A stretch of DNA of 64,000 bases from Anaeramoeba flamelloides (taxonomy: Eukaryota; Metamonada; Anaeramoebidae), in the NCBI GenBank assembly GCA_027625915.1, contig JANTQA010000029.1:5084001-5148000 (forward strand), in the 5' to 3' direction. The notes below the pieces were generated by a model that worked only from the letters and a program-made list of their open reading frames with translations, was not told where the DNA came from and did no database searches. The position numbers and the translations under genes were made by a program. Shown here in pieces: positions 10,840 through 23,165 of this stretch; within the stretch, counting starts at the first letter, position 1, and every line of letters starts with the position of its first letter.

Positions 10840-11530
10840 CTTTTTTTTGTTTTTTTTTATTTTGTTTTTTTTTTATGTTTTGTTGTTTTTTAAATTTGGT
10901 TTCGAAGGAATATTTTGGGATTTAATAATAATTTTCAAGTGAAACAAAATAGCTTGGAAATAAAATAAAATTATTACTTTACAGTTTTTGTTTTTTTAAA
11001 CCAAAAAAAATAAAAGTAAAAAAATGATCTAGTAATTTTGCAAAGATATGATTCAAGTGGTTAAAAAGTGATATTCAATCTCCTTGAAAAGAGTGAGTGA
11101 AAAGACGTGAAGCAACGTGAATAACACTGAAAATAATTTGTGAAAAGAGAATATGTTTTCCAAAACAGCAAAAATGTGTTTGTGATTTTTTTAATTTGTA
11201 TTATTCGATCTTTTGTTCGAATGAATCAGTGTTTTTTGAAATTTCCTGAAAAGTTTTTAAAAAGAAGCAATTCTTTGTTAAGTAGAATTGAGAGGTTTTT
11301 TTAAGAATAAAAGATACTGTAACTTTTTTTGGTTTAAATTATTTTTCGATTGAAGTTAAAACATTGAGGAGAGAACAACAACTCATAATAATGAACTAAA
11401 ATTGATCGACAAACTCTAACAAATTGTTTAAAAGGATATATATACAATTTTTTAAGGGATTAATGTTAGACACTTGGAAAATAAACTTTTCAAGAAAGGT
11501 TGTAAAAATAATATGTTTAAAAAAGTTTAA

Positions 11531-13167
11531 GGGATGAGTACTTTCCGACAACAAGCAAAATTTTAAAATATGTTATTGGTGGTATTGTTTACTTACAAAT
11601 TTTGTCGATGCCAAGTGTCAAAAAATTCTGATCGACCAAGAAAGCCATAAAAGAAAAATAGTATTGTTATGAGATCAATTTTTTTTTTCCATTTTTTTTG
11701 AAAAAGAAAAACTAAACCACGGTCCAAAAATTTGGACACACCCAAAATCAAAAATAGCAAAAAAAAAACCCAATTTATTGTATTTTCCCAAACCTAATAT
11801 AAAACCACATTTAAGTAACAAGGTATTAATGTTTTTATAAGTAATCATTTTCATCCAAATAAAAGAAAAAAATTTAAAACTCAAAAATAAAAACAGGTGT
11901 GTTTAATATAATGAAACGAGCGGAACAAAAAATGTATTAGTAAATTTGTTGAAATTTCACCAACAATTGTTTATCGATCAAATGATAAGATACAATCTAC
12001 GAATTGTATTTGATTTTCCAATTTAACAAACTCAACCCTAGCCTTCTATCGTCCATCAAAAAAAAATTCCAGATCTAACGAAACAGATTACCTAACTGCA
12101 AAAAAGGAAATGAAAACAAAACAAAAAGGACAAAAAATGAAATTGTTTGTAAAATCAAAATTCTTTCCAATTTGAATATAAAGTACAGTAATAATGTTCT
12201 TTCAACTGTTTAAACTGTGTCCAAATTTTTGGAATCTAGTTTATTAAATATATTTTATTTCACACATTATAAAAAGTTTTTACCCCTTTTATTGTCATTT
12301 TATTCATTGTTGTATAACAAATCTTTGTTACCAGTAATATTAATATAAAGATTTTTTTTTCAATTTTGAGATAAAACTTTTGGTTAATCAAAAAAAAGAT
12401 TTATTCAACAGATTATTAAATATTTTTATTCTTTTTTAAGAAGGATAGAAATAATAATCAAAGTTTTATGGCCATTTAAAAATTTTACTCAGAAATTTTG
12501 TTTTTGTTTTAAGATGAAATTCTATTTTTCAAAATAAACTTTTCTTGAAGGTATTTGGGAATTAGTTAATTTTATCTCCTCAAAATTCAAAAACATTTTT
12601 TTTCTGCCAAAAATGATTTAAATTGTTAGAAGGATTCTTGTGAATAAGACCAAACAATTTAACCAAAAAATTTTTTTGTAATTTTTTTTCATTTTTTCAA
12701 AACGAGATAAAGTACCTTTTTCAAACTATTAAAGATATTAATTTTTTGGCATAATAAATCTCAATTTAATTGATAAGCTTGTAGTTAAACTTCTGCCGAA
12801 TATTCATTTATTGAATCACCTATACTTCAATTAATTTTATTGCTAAGATTTGAATTTAAATATTAATCAGAGAAAAATAACAAAATAAAAAAATGCTTTC
12901 GAAATCAATACTTTTCAACATAAAAAGAAAAATATTGTTTTCCCATTTTCAAGGATTAACTTAATTATTAATAAAAATAATATGTTAATTTTTTTCGTTT
13001 TATATTGGAAACAGGCAAATGTTGAATTTCAAAAAAAGAGACTCAAATTAATAAATTATTTAAATACGGTTAACCCATCCTTTTCATAAGCAAAAACACA
13101 ACATATATAAAAAAATTTTCGAAGAAATTGAAAAGATTTTATTTTATTTTTAAAAAATACAACTCCC
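11531..13167 (-). mobile_element. TTAA element family A copy 2, interrupted by J1
   Basis: Flanked by TTAA at 11527-11530 and 13168-13171. The total is 1637 bp, or about 1.1 kb once the J1 insertion (527 bp plus TA) is subtracted, matching the 1108-1110 bp of A3 and A4. It begins GGGATGAGTAC and ends ...ACTCCC, a version of the GGGA(C/G)TAGTC inverted end. No coding capacity. Confidence 0.85.
11715..12241. mobile_element. Tc1-like non-autonomous element, family J copy 1
   Basis: A 527-bp insertion in A2 between TA duplications (11713-11714, 12242-12243). The inverted ends contain 'tCCAAAAATTTGGACACa', preceded by AAC(C/T)A. A second copy in opposite orientation lies at about 23368-23910 inside element G1. 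No transposase frame was found in either. Confidence 0.8.
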
Positions 13168-15619
13168 TTAAACTATTTTTAAATAAAAAAATGTATTTTT
13201 TTATATAGAATACCTATACATTAACTGATCAAAGAATAAACCAAAAAATAACATAATTAAAAATATTATTGATTTCTTAAAGTTCTATTATTTAAAACAG
13301 AAATTCGAAAAATGAAGGATCAAATTGGAAAATTTATCTCAAAAAATAGAAACACTTTTTAAAGATTTTTTTGACAAAAAAACAAAAAAATTACAATAAA
13401 ATTTTCAATTCCGAAAAAATTTGAGATAGTTCAATTCCTATTTAAAATTTTATAGAAAATATCAATGAGTTCAATTCCAAAATTAATTTGAACTTGGGTA
13501 GTGAATCAGATGTTGCATTGGAATTAAAAGAAAAAAAAACACTAATTTTATTTTGAAACTTCGGATTTATTCTCCAGGTACCTATAATTTTATTCAATAT
13601 ATAATGATTTTATATTTTTATTAAAAAAATTCTTTTTAAATCAACCAATTTATCCTTTTCAAAGAATAATTAATGAAACGAAGTATGTTTTTGATTTTAT
13701 CTCATATTTTTAATTGAGTATTTTCCAGAATATAACTTTTTTTAACGAATACTTTTTACAAATTTTGAAATTTTCTAATCAAAATCTTTGAATTTTGAAG
13801 TAGCACGAGATAAAACCAATTCACTTTCAAAATTGAATTTTTATGAAGAATTTATTATAAAAAGTCTTTTTCAAAAATGCCCAGAAGTAAAAAAAAAACT
13901 GAGAATATAAAAGTAATCTCTTCAAAAAGACAATAACCTTTTCAAGAACTATATATTACTTCATTTATTATTTTTTTCATGAATTTTTATACCAGGATTT
14001 AGCCCATAACTGTATTATTATTTTAATTGGGAGCTGAAGAAGAAAATATCTTCTGTTTTAGTTATTTTATTGTTTGTTTAGTTTATTTCTTTTATCTTTA
14101 ATAAAACAGATATCAAATAACTTTCTTTATTTGTATGTAGTTGAGAAAATAAACAATATATTTTTTTTTGAGAGGGTGATATTTATATAGCCCAGAAAGA
14201 ATAATATTTTGTTTATTGCCCCAACAATGAGTCAAAATGTGTGAGTTATAATTTGTTGAAATAGTGTGGATCTTCAATGAAAAAAAATTAAATAAAAAAA
14301 AAATAAAAAAAAAATTCTTTGTAGTTTTTCTTTCTTTTTAGATCTTTCAAACTAGACAAATTTTTCTATTCTTTAAAACTGTTTTAAAACAAGAGATTTT
14401 AAACAAAAAAAAGTAATTGTTTCTAAATCTCAACCATTTTCAAAAGTTATTTTCTTCATCCCTTTTAAATTCTCGAAATAGATAACATTCATCCAAAAAC
14501 AACACCTTTTTAATATTCTATGTTTTTAATAAAAAAACAAAACTGGTTAATTAATATCTAGAGAAAATTAACATTTCTTCTATTCCCCTACCTCTTCCTT
14601 TTTTTGATATTAAGATACCATTTCCAAAAACTCAAATAATTATTTCACAAATAAGTAAAAAATGGAGAAAAATTCAATAATACTCATAATCAGAAGAGTA
14701 TTATTAAATAAAGATCTTTTTTCCAAGAAATAACCAATATAAATAAGACTAGAAAATAAGTTATTTTTTATCATTTTTTTTCACTTAGGTTTCAAAAAAA
14801 TAATAACTTTATTATGGATACATACAATTACAAACCAGGTACTTTTCCTTTATTCAGTTTAATTGAATAGTTGGTCATTAAAGTACATTGGGAGGTAGTT
14901 GTATAAAAATTTAGATAATTTCTTTTTTTCTCTTTAATCTCTCATTTACTTTAACCATTTACATTTTTTATATAAAATTTCTCTATTTTTTAAAAAAAGT
15001 TACTCCTAAAGCTGAGTTACAGTATCTCTTCCTTAAAACATAATAACTTGATCTTTTTTCTTTGTAACTCTTTTCCCAATCATCAAGAAAATTTATTATG
15101 GGAAAAAATGGGATTACAATAAAAAAATTTTCATTTTTGATTCTTTTTTGAAATAGTGTTTTTTACCTATTTAAGAGATCTGATTATCTGGTTTACCTAT
15201 AAAATATGTTGATCCCTTTTTTCTTTAAATTGAAAGTTTTCCAAATCTTTAATTTTTTGATTTTTTAGAAAATTCAAAAGTTATTATTGTAAAAAAAAAA
15301 TGAAAAAGAAAAAAAAAATATTAAAAAAAAATGAAATATGTTTTTCAATTATATTGTTAATTGTTTAGCTGATGGACTTTATTGTGTGATCTGGAGTTAT
15401 GACATTTTTGTTTTTAATCCAATTTTTTAAAAAATAAAAGATTTTTTTTTTGAAAAGGAGAAGCAAAAAAAAAATAAGAATATGGATTAATTTTTGTTAA
15501 ATATTAGAAAAAACTATTTTTTTTAAATTTTATAAAATTATTTTAGCAATCAAAAAATTAAAATTAAAATAAAAATAAATGTAAAAAAAAGGCAATAAAA
15601 ATGCTGAGGGTAAAAAAAA

Positions 15620-18600
15620 TTAATTTTTCTTTTTCTTTTTTCTTTTCTTTTTCTTTTCAGATGATTTAGTTTTTTCTTCACCACTTCCTTTATTTAATAA
15701 AGTTCCTATCAGTTCTTTAAGTGGAGCCAATTCTTTTTTGTCAACCAATTTAAATTCATTAACAAAATATATGAAATGTTTAAAGCTAGTGTTTAAATGT
15801 GCTTCTTCTCCTAAGGTTACAATTTGTGAAAAGTGATCATGATACATATGTGCGTATACTCTAAAAAGTCTTTTAAAAATATTTTTTACAATATTTGCAA
15901 AGTTTTTTGGGAAAGGGTCACCTAAATAAGTAAAATAATTATTAGAATCAATCAGATAAGCATATAAAGAGAAAAAAATTAAATAAAAATAGAAATTAAA
16001 TTGAATGAAAAAATTTTGTTAATGAGAATAAAAAATTTTTTAAAATTAATTTATGATGTTTTTTTTTAATTTTTTTTTTTCAATTTCACTTTTATTTACG
16101 AAAATTTTTATTCTTTAAATTTTGCTAGTATGAAAAAATAAAATTGAAAATTCCAAGTTCAACAAAACTACTACTTCAATTAACATTCCATCCTTAGTCA
16201 TAAATTTTATTTTCACAATATAATCAAAATTCCAGTTCTTAAAAATCTTGAGGCTATTGTATTTATTGTTGTTATTAGTAGGATTTTTTAAAAGTCTCTA
16301 GTCTAGAAAAAAAGATCTATTTTGGGGTAGAAAATAAACTGATCGATGTGACAATGAATTTTAGTTTTAAATCCAACTTTAGGATATTTTTTTGAATAGA
16401 TAATAACTAATAGTTTTGAAAACACACTTATCATCTGAAAAAACTCAATTACGGAAAAAAAATAACTGATGGTAAATATTGAAAGTGTCCATAGAATTTT
16501 TTTTAATTTTTGGAATAAAAAGAAAATTTCAAAAATTTTCAGTTTATTACAAAAATTAAAAAAAACTTAACGGCACTTTTCCAATATTTAAATCAAAAAA
16601 TAAATCCTTTATAGTCAAAAAAATTGCTTCCCCATTTGAAAGATATTTATTAAATTTAAAATGTTTTTGATAGATAAAAAAATAACCTCTTAACTGTGAA
16701 AAAAGAAGGTTTTCAAAATTTTTTACGATCAAATTTTAAAAAAAATCTTAATAGAACCTGAAAGATTGGATTTTTCAACTTAAATTGAAAAATATTTATT
16801 AAAAATAATTTTTAAACAATGATCTCTTTTTAATCAATAATGTTTATTTATTGTGAAGTTATTTAAAAGGGGAAAAATTAGCAATTGTTTAATTTTTTTT
16901 TTTGAAAAAGTATTTTCAGGATCGTGTTACTTCTCTATTGAATGCTTAGGTATTTTATTTTTATATTCTTATTTGATCTCTTCAAAGAAGTGGAGATTCA
17001 TTATTATTATTATATTATATTTAACTAGTCGATTTGAAAATTTGTAAATTACATCAAAATGTATTTAGTAAATCAAAATATTTTATCATTTAGAATTTTC
17101 ATTTTTCTTTGCAAAGATTAACTACAAGTATAATTTGGTCAAGATAACCAAATAAAACAAAATGTGTAGATTTGTTTAAAATCATTGAAAATTATCAATT
17201 TTTTTTTTTTTAATTTTTCTAATTTTTGTTTCAAAATTTTACAATAAAATTTATTTTTACAAATATTAAAATTGTTACCAACACTTTTACTTTTTGAATA
17301 AAAAATAACATTATTTTTTTTATAAAAATTTATAATTATACTGCTTATGACTGTTGAAAGAAAGTGAAAATATGTTAAAAAGTTTTTTTAACAACTTAAT
17401 ATTTCAAAAAAGTGAAAATATTATCAAAATTTTAACTTTTGATTAAAAAAAAAGTTTTGATAAAGTTAAAACATTTTTATTTTTTTACATTTTTTCCTTT
17501 TATTAATTCCTTATAAGCTAAATTTCAAAATTAGTGACAAACTTTTTTATTATTAGTTTAATCTCTTTTTGTTTGTCTTTCAAAAAATAAAATGATTACA
17601 CTATCTTTTTATTTATTAATCGATATTGGTTATTATCTCTAAAAACTTTTTTAAAATTCATTATTTTTTCAAAAAAAAAAAACAATTAAGGGAGTAGTCA
17701 TTTTTGAAAATTAAATGAAATCTTTTCAAGATCTTCAAAATTTTTTTTTTTGTAATTTATATTTCGACTTATAAAACGGATGAGTTAACCCCATTTAAAC
17801 AATTTATTGATTTGAGTCTCTTGTTTGAAATCCAAAATTTGCATGATTTCAATATAAAACCAAAAAAAGTAGCATATTATTTTGTTTAAGAATCGAGTTA
17901 ATCCTTGAAAATGGGAAAAAAATATTTTTCTTTTTATGTTGGAAAGTCTTGATTTCGAAAGCAATTTTTTTATTTTATTAATATTTTTCTTTGATTAATA
18001 TTTCAATTCAAATCTTAGCCAATAAAATTAATTGAAGTATAGGTGATTCAATAAATAAATATTTGGCAGAATTCTAACTACAAGTTTATCAATTAAATTG
18101 AGATTTATTATGCCAAAAAATTTTTTTCTTCAATGTTTTGAAAAAGTTCTTTTCTGGTTTTTTAACAAATTGTTTATTTTGAAAAACTTTTTTTACAAAT
18201 TATTTGGTCTTATACACAAGAATCCTTATAACAATTCAATTCATTTTTGACAGAAAAAAAATGTTTTTGAATTTTGAGGAGATAAAATTAACTAATTCCC
18301 AAATATCTTCATGAAAAGTTTATTTTGAAAAATCAAATTTTATCTTAAAACAAAAACAAAATTTCAGGGTAAAATTTTTAAATGAACATAAAACTTTGAT
18401 TATTATAACTATCCTTCTAAAAAAAATAAAATTATTTTTTAATCCGTTGAATATATCTTTTTTTTGGTTAAGCAAAAGTTTTATCTCAAAATTGAAAAAA
18501 AAATCTTTATATTAATATTACTGGTAACAAAGACTTGTTATAGTATAATAATGATCAAAATGATAATAAACGGGGCAAAAACTTTTTATAATGTGTGAAA

Positions 18601-21517
18601 TAAAATAAATTTAATAGTGTTCCTTTTTCAATAAAAAATGGATTAAAAAAATTGATCTCACTAAACTAATTTTCATTTATGGCTTTCTTAGTTGATCAGA
18701 ATTTTTTGACACTTGGGATATACAAAATTTGTAAGTAGAGAATACCACCAATAACATATTTTAAAATTTTGCCTTGTTGTCGTAGATGACTGATCCCTTA
18801 CATAAATTTTTTTCTGATGAAAAATCTGTAACTATTTTTGAAATTTAGCTTATTTAACGATTCTGGAAACAAAGTTTTTGAGTTTTTTAATTGTAAAAAT
18901 TAATATAACTGTGGGAAATCAAAAGCAAGATCAATTAATAACATAAAAAATGGATTATTACATCAAAAAATAAAACTAAAATTCAAAATTTTGGGCACGG
19001 TTAAAATAATTTTTAGAATCACAATACTACAGTTTCCTTCAATTGGAAATAATTTTGATTTTGATAAGTATTTGGATCATTTTTTGCCTTTTCAATTCTG
19101 TTTTGATTTCAATTTTCCAGTTATGAATCTATTTGGTTAACACTCTGATATTTGATTTTATTAGATAAAATGTTATTAGAATTATTATAATAAAAATTTC
19201 AGATCTATGTCAGTTCCACTTTTAAGGAACAAACTTGCACCGAAATTTAAGGCTTGATTAAAAATCTCAATTTTAAGACACAAAATTTGGATTCTTTTGA
19301 CATAAATTATTTTGTGAATAAAAAAAAATTCCAAAAAATGTTCCGTAATTTGAGATTTTTTATCAAGCCTTAACTTTCGTTGAAAGTTGGTGTCTTAAAA
19401 GTGGAACTGACTGTATTAAATTGTAGAAATATTCCCTCTTTTGGGCAATGTTTCAAAAATAATACACGTCATCAATCTCAAAAAGTATCCAATAAATTTT
19501 ATTCTTAGATATCCCAAATAATTCATTTTAATATAATAAGTTATCTTCTTGTTGGCTGAAATCATTTTGTGGATTTTGTTTATCTAAAATTTGAAATTTA
19601 TTTGTCAAATAAATTAAAAAACTTTATTCAAATAAATTGTAATTTTTGACAAATAAAAATATGAAAAGAAATGAAATTTTTAAAAGAGAAACAATTACAA
19701 TAATCTCCAAAAAAAAAAAAAAAAACAACTAGAACAACACAACCCTTTCATTTTTACATTTGTTTTGAAATATTTGAAAGATAAGAAGAATTATTATCCA
19801 TATGAAGAAACACTGAAAATTGAAAATCAGACAATAATCTTGTTTGACTTAACAAAAAGTTACATACTTTGTTGATCAACTCATTTCCAAAAAAGAAACT
19901 CTTTCAAACATTCCTCCCTTAAGGGACTAGTCTCCATTATTTTTTTTTTTTGACCAATTTCTAAATAAGGATTCCTTACTATTTGTTTTAAAAACAATGG
20001 AACAAAATTTTCATTCAGGTTTCCAAAAAAAGATTTTTAAATCATGTTACCATTTCGAATTTTTGATATCTTAAAACCCTCTTAAATTATTAATTTTCCC
20101 TTTGGGGATTGGGGACTTTTGATGATTTATTTACGTTCTTGGGATGTGATTATTTTTTGGAAAGCTGAATGAAAATCTTTGAACTCTGTATTTTACAATT
20201 AACAGTATCTAGAAATATGTTTAATATTGAAAATAAACAAGGGTCTTTCAAATCAAAGTAATTGGCAAAAAATTTTCACAATCTCTATTAAATTTAGGTA
20301 AAAAAATTTAATAGAGACTAGTCCCTTAACAAAAAAAACAAATTGTTTCCAAACAAAGGAAAACTAAATTTAAAATATTAATCGGGGTCTGTTCGTTTGA
20401 ATTTACCAGTACCCGGGATAAAATACCCAAACTTGTTTTTTTAAATTTTCAACTTTTAGCTTGACTAATTTGAAGCAGTAACTTTCCAAAATTTTGAAAT
20501 CAAAAACCAAATAATCAGAATAATTTGACAAATAAAAAAAAATAAAAAAAAAAACATGATCTAAAACTAAAATTAATCGAATTTGCAAATTGGAAAAAGG
20601 AATAAAACACCATAAAACAATAAAAATATAAAGATTAAAAAAAAAAATGAACAATTACCCATTCTTGATGGAAAGACTTCATCATTATCAAGAAATCCTT
20701 GGATCCATGTCATCAAACGATCAATATAATCCGGAGCTGTGACCCTAAGAGGCTTTTTTACTGTTTTTTTTTTTTTTTATTAACAATATTAAAAAAATTG
20801 AAAAAAAAAACAAAAGGTTTTTTTGGTGAAAAAATTCAGGGTGCAAAAGGGAAAAATCAAAAAAAAATATTTGTATTCTGGGTTGTTTTTGATCAGCTTC
20901 AATGGGACTTTAATTAAAAAATGAATAAGAAGGAAATTTTTATGTGCATTTCTTTTCTGTTTAACCTTCCCAAACAGCCCGATCAACAAAACAAACGAAA
21001 ACTTTCTTTGGAAATAAAGAGAAAAAAATAAATACCTGTAACACCATCTGCCCAATGGTATTCATATTTTCTACCAGCTGACATTACCGAACAGCTTTCG
21101 TTTGTACAGTAATCAGTGATTGTTCCATAGAGCATGTTTATTTGGTTATAAAAATCAACAGCTAAAGATTTGGAATTAAAAAGATTCCGAAAGACGGAAA
21201 ATATCAAATAAAAAGATGTAATCAGAAAAGTGAAATCATCCAAAACAAACTCAAATAAACACATTCGTTTTGTGGGTTATTTGATCTTTTGTCACAGAGA
21301 TTGAAAAGGAAAATACAAAAAAATATAAAGATGAAATTATTATACTGTTTACTGCAAGCCATTCATTAAGATCTTCACCTTCAGGAAGCGCAACTGCAAG
21401 TTGTAAATTACCAGAACCTAAAGTTGCCTCTGCATATTTTTTTAGTTGGTACTGTTTTGTTCCTTCTGGGATACGCTTTTTTGGTTTAAAAGTTGCGTTT
21501 TTTTTGAAAATATTCAT
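15620..21517 (-). CDS. MOB1: MOB1 kinase co-activator, four exons
   Basis: MOB1 binds and activates NDR/LATS kinases in the Hippo and mitotic-exit pathways. Exons on the minus strand are 21517-21346, 21161-21036, 20760-20659 and 15921-15620, all with GT-AG junctions, and they join in frame to 233 residues. Split codons restore the conserved words: exon 1/2 gives [17 protein letters not shown], exon 3/4 gives [11 protein letters not shown]. Zinc ligands are Cys76, Cys81, His158 and His163, the same spacing as in animal MOB1. Thr9 (ATFKPKK) and Thr32 (EATLGSGN) match the two threonines phosphorylated by Hippo kinases in animals. The C-terminus carries an extra Lys-rich tail after residue 210. 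Introns are 184, 275 and 4737 bp; the last is full of transposons. The assignment is secure; the splice sites are read from the sequence and homology. Confidence 0.96.
16480..16600. repeat. F-family hairpin repeat
   Basis: Shares with the repeats at 54975-55500 the arrangement 'ttttggaataaaaagaaaat', a T-rich loop, 'ttacaaaaattaaaaaaaac' and 'ggcacttttcca'. Short and imperfect, without visible target duplications. Confidence 0.5.
17690..18797 (+). mobile_element. TTAA element family A copy 3
   Basis: 1108 bp inside MOB1 intron 3. Left flank TTAA (17686-17689), right flank TTAC (18798-18801). It starts GGGAGTAGTCATTTTTG and ends GATGACTGATCCC. It aligns along its full length with A4 (25381-26490, opposite strand) and with A2 and A5 without their insertions. 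No coding capacity. Confidence 0.85.
19208..19413. mobile_element. Tc1/mariner-like MITE family C copy 1
   Basis: About 206 bp in MOB1 intron 3. The right end TTTTAAAAGTGGAACTGACTG followed by TA (reverse: CAGTCAGTTCCAC) is intact; the left end reads TGTCAGTTCCAC. Inner words 'ttaagg' and 'gagattttt' match C2 and C4. Confidence 0.75.
19923..20325. mobile_element. TTAA MITE family B copy 1, interrupted by D2
   Basis: Inverted ends GGGACTAGTCTC(C/T)ATTA, flanked by TTAA at 19919-19922 and 20326-20329. Without the D2 insertion (227 bp plus TA) the element is about 174 bp, matching B2-B4. The terminal 10 bp equal those of the much longer family A. Confidence 0.85.
19979..20205. mobile_element. 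MITE family D copy 2, inserted in B1
   Basis: A 227-bp element flanked by TA (19977-19978, 20206-20207). The uninterrupted B2 copy shows the empty site, where 'cccttatctag' reads straight through. Its inverted ends carry 'tttCATTCAGgTTTCC' and 'GGAAAGCTGAATGaaaa'. Confidence 0.75.
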
Positions 21518-22487
21518 TTTTTTTAAGGTGAAAACAAGAGAAAAAAATGAAAATCAAGATCAAACACAAAAAATATTTTCTTTGGAAAATCCTCTCTTTA
21601 AATTTTCAAATCTTGTTTCTTCGTTTTCACATTTCATATTAAAAAAACTTTGAAGATGATTCTTTTGAAGTTTTTACTCCTTATGTTTTTTTTTTTTTAG
21701 TTTCCTTTTTACTGATTTGATTTTTACTCTTTTCTCACTGGCAATTTTTAATGTTCTTAAAAAAGTCATGGAATAAAATTGAAACTAACTTGTGGTCGAT
21801 ATTTCAGAGTTTGATAAATCTTTTCTCGAAATGACGGGTTTCCAGCGTCAAGAAGTATAAAATTAAAATATGCTTTTATTGTAGGTAAATCATATTATTT
21901 TTTCGTGTTGAAATGGCTCTTTATTTTTTGATTTGTAAAAAAATACATAAAAGTCGAGCATCATCAATTTGGAAATGATCTATGTATTAGAAAAAAGTCA
22001 CAAAGAATTTTGGAAAAAATTCGATATTTCGAGACAAATATAAATGCAGATTTACTAGTGTTTAGAAATAAAAGTTACAATATGTCAATCTTAAATTTGT
22101 AGTAAAATGTCGATTTATGTTATAAAACTCAATTTTGTTAAACAAATAAATAATAAAGCAAAATACTATTTTTACTAATTATTCTTGAACTATTGCAAAT
22201 ATATTGTTGTTTAATTATCTTTGTTGATTAAAATCCAGACTATTCATTATTTGGGTTTTGGTTTTGATTATTATTGAGTTAATCTTTATAATAATAAAAT
22301 TTTTTAAAAAAAAATACTTTTGGAAGTGATAAAGTTGAATTATTATAATCATACTAATATTAGTTTGAGTTTCTATTTTTAGATTTGGCTTGGAATTTTA
22401 AAAAAAAATTTCGAAAAATAATAATTTTTCAAATTTTTTAAATGTATAATATGTAAAAATTTATTGTGCAATAATACTTTTAGTTTT
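21518..22487. other. Upstream region of MOB1, nothing recognised
   Basis: About 970 bp 5' of MOB1, AT-rich. No neighbouring gene, repeat end or clear promoter motif could be identified. Confidence 0.4.
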
Positions 22488-22658
22488 GGGACTAGTTTCA
22501 ATTATTTTTTTTTGGACCAATTTCTAAATAATGATCCCTTATCTAGAAATATGTTTAACATTAAAAATAAACTGGAGTATTATAAATCGAAGAAATTTGC
22601 AAAAAATTTTAACAATCGATATTAAATTTAGGTAAAAAAATTTAATAGAGATTAGTCG
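22488..22658. mobile_element. TTAA MITE family B copy 2
   Basis: About 171 bp, starting GGGACTAGTTTCAATTA and ending TTTAATAGAGATTAGTC. The flanks are degraded (TTTT on the left, TTAA on the right). It gives the empty site for the D2 insertion in B1. Confidence 0.7.
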
Positions 22659-23165
22659 TTTAATCAATTTTATTCCAGTCAATGGAATGATTTAATACTA
22701 ATACCACTGGAACCTCACTACAACCTACTTTCATTGTTGAGAAAGCTCAGATAACTTTAAATCCCTTGAAAAAAATATAAAGTTTTAGAATTATTATTAT
22801 TATTGAAGAAGTGTAAAATTACCCTCTTGTTGCACTTGTACTTAAATTCCCTTTCAGAAATTTAAGCACGAAATCATAGATTTCGCTGTTTTTAATTAAT
22901 GAAAATAATTTCAAACCATCACCGTTTAAAATTATTTCATCAAGATTTATTTGTTTCAATTTATTGTGAAAAATTAATCTATCTTTTTCATAGGGAGGAC
23001 CTATCCATAAAAAATGATCAATATTTTTGATAATTTCCTTCTGTTTACACTTTAAACAAAAAGGGTAAAATTTATTGGAATTTTTATTAATTACATAGTA
23101 ATATCTATTTCAGAAGTTAGTGAATGTTCTGAATTTTAGAATTGTTGAGCTGAGGGATAACTTAA

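Larger units (their letters stand above)
10840..15619. other. Intergenic, one nested transposon, otherwise blank
   Basis: Holds element A2 with J1 inside it (11531-13167). The parts 10840-11520 and 13172-15619 are AT-rich with many homopolymers; no gene, RNA or clear repeat was recognised there. The two genes on either side (UPF1 and MOB1) are both on the minus strand. Confidence 0.5.
15922..20658 (-). other. 4.7-kb intron 3 of MOB1 packed with transposons
   Basis: Donor GGTAATTG at 20658 and acceptor TTATTTAG at 15922-15923 flank a 4737-bp intron. It contains A3 (17690-18797), C1 (19208-19413), B1 with D2 inside (19923-20325) and an F-like hairpin at about 16480-16600. The three DNA elements account for roughly 1.7 kb. 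The other two introns of this gene are under 300 bp. Confidence 0.9.
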
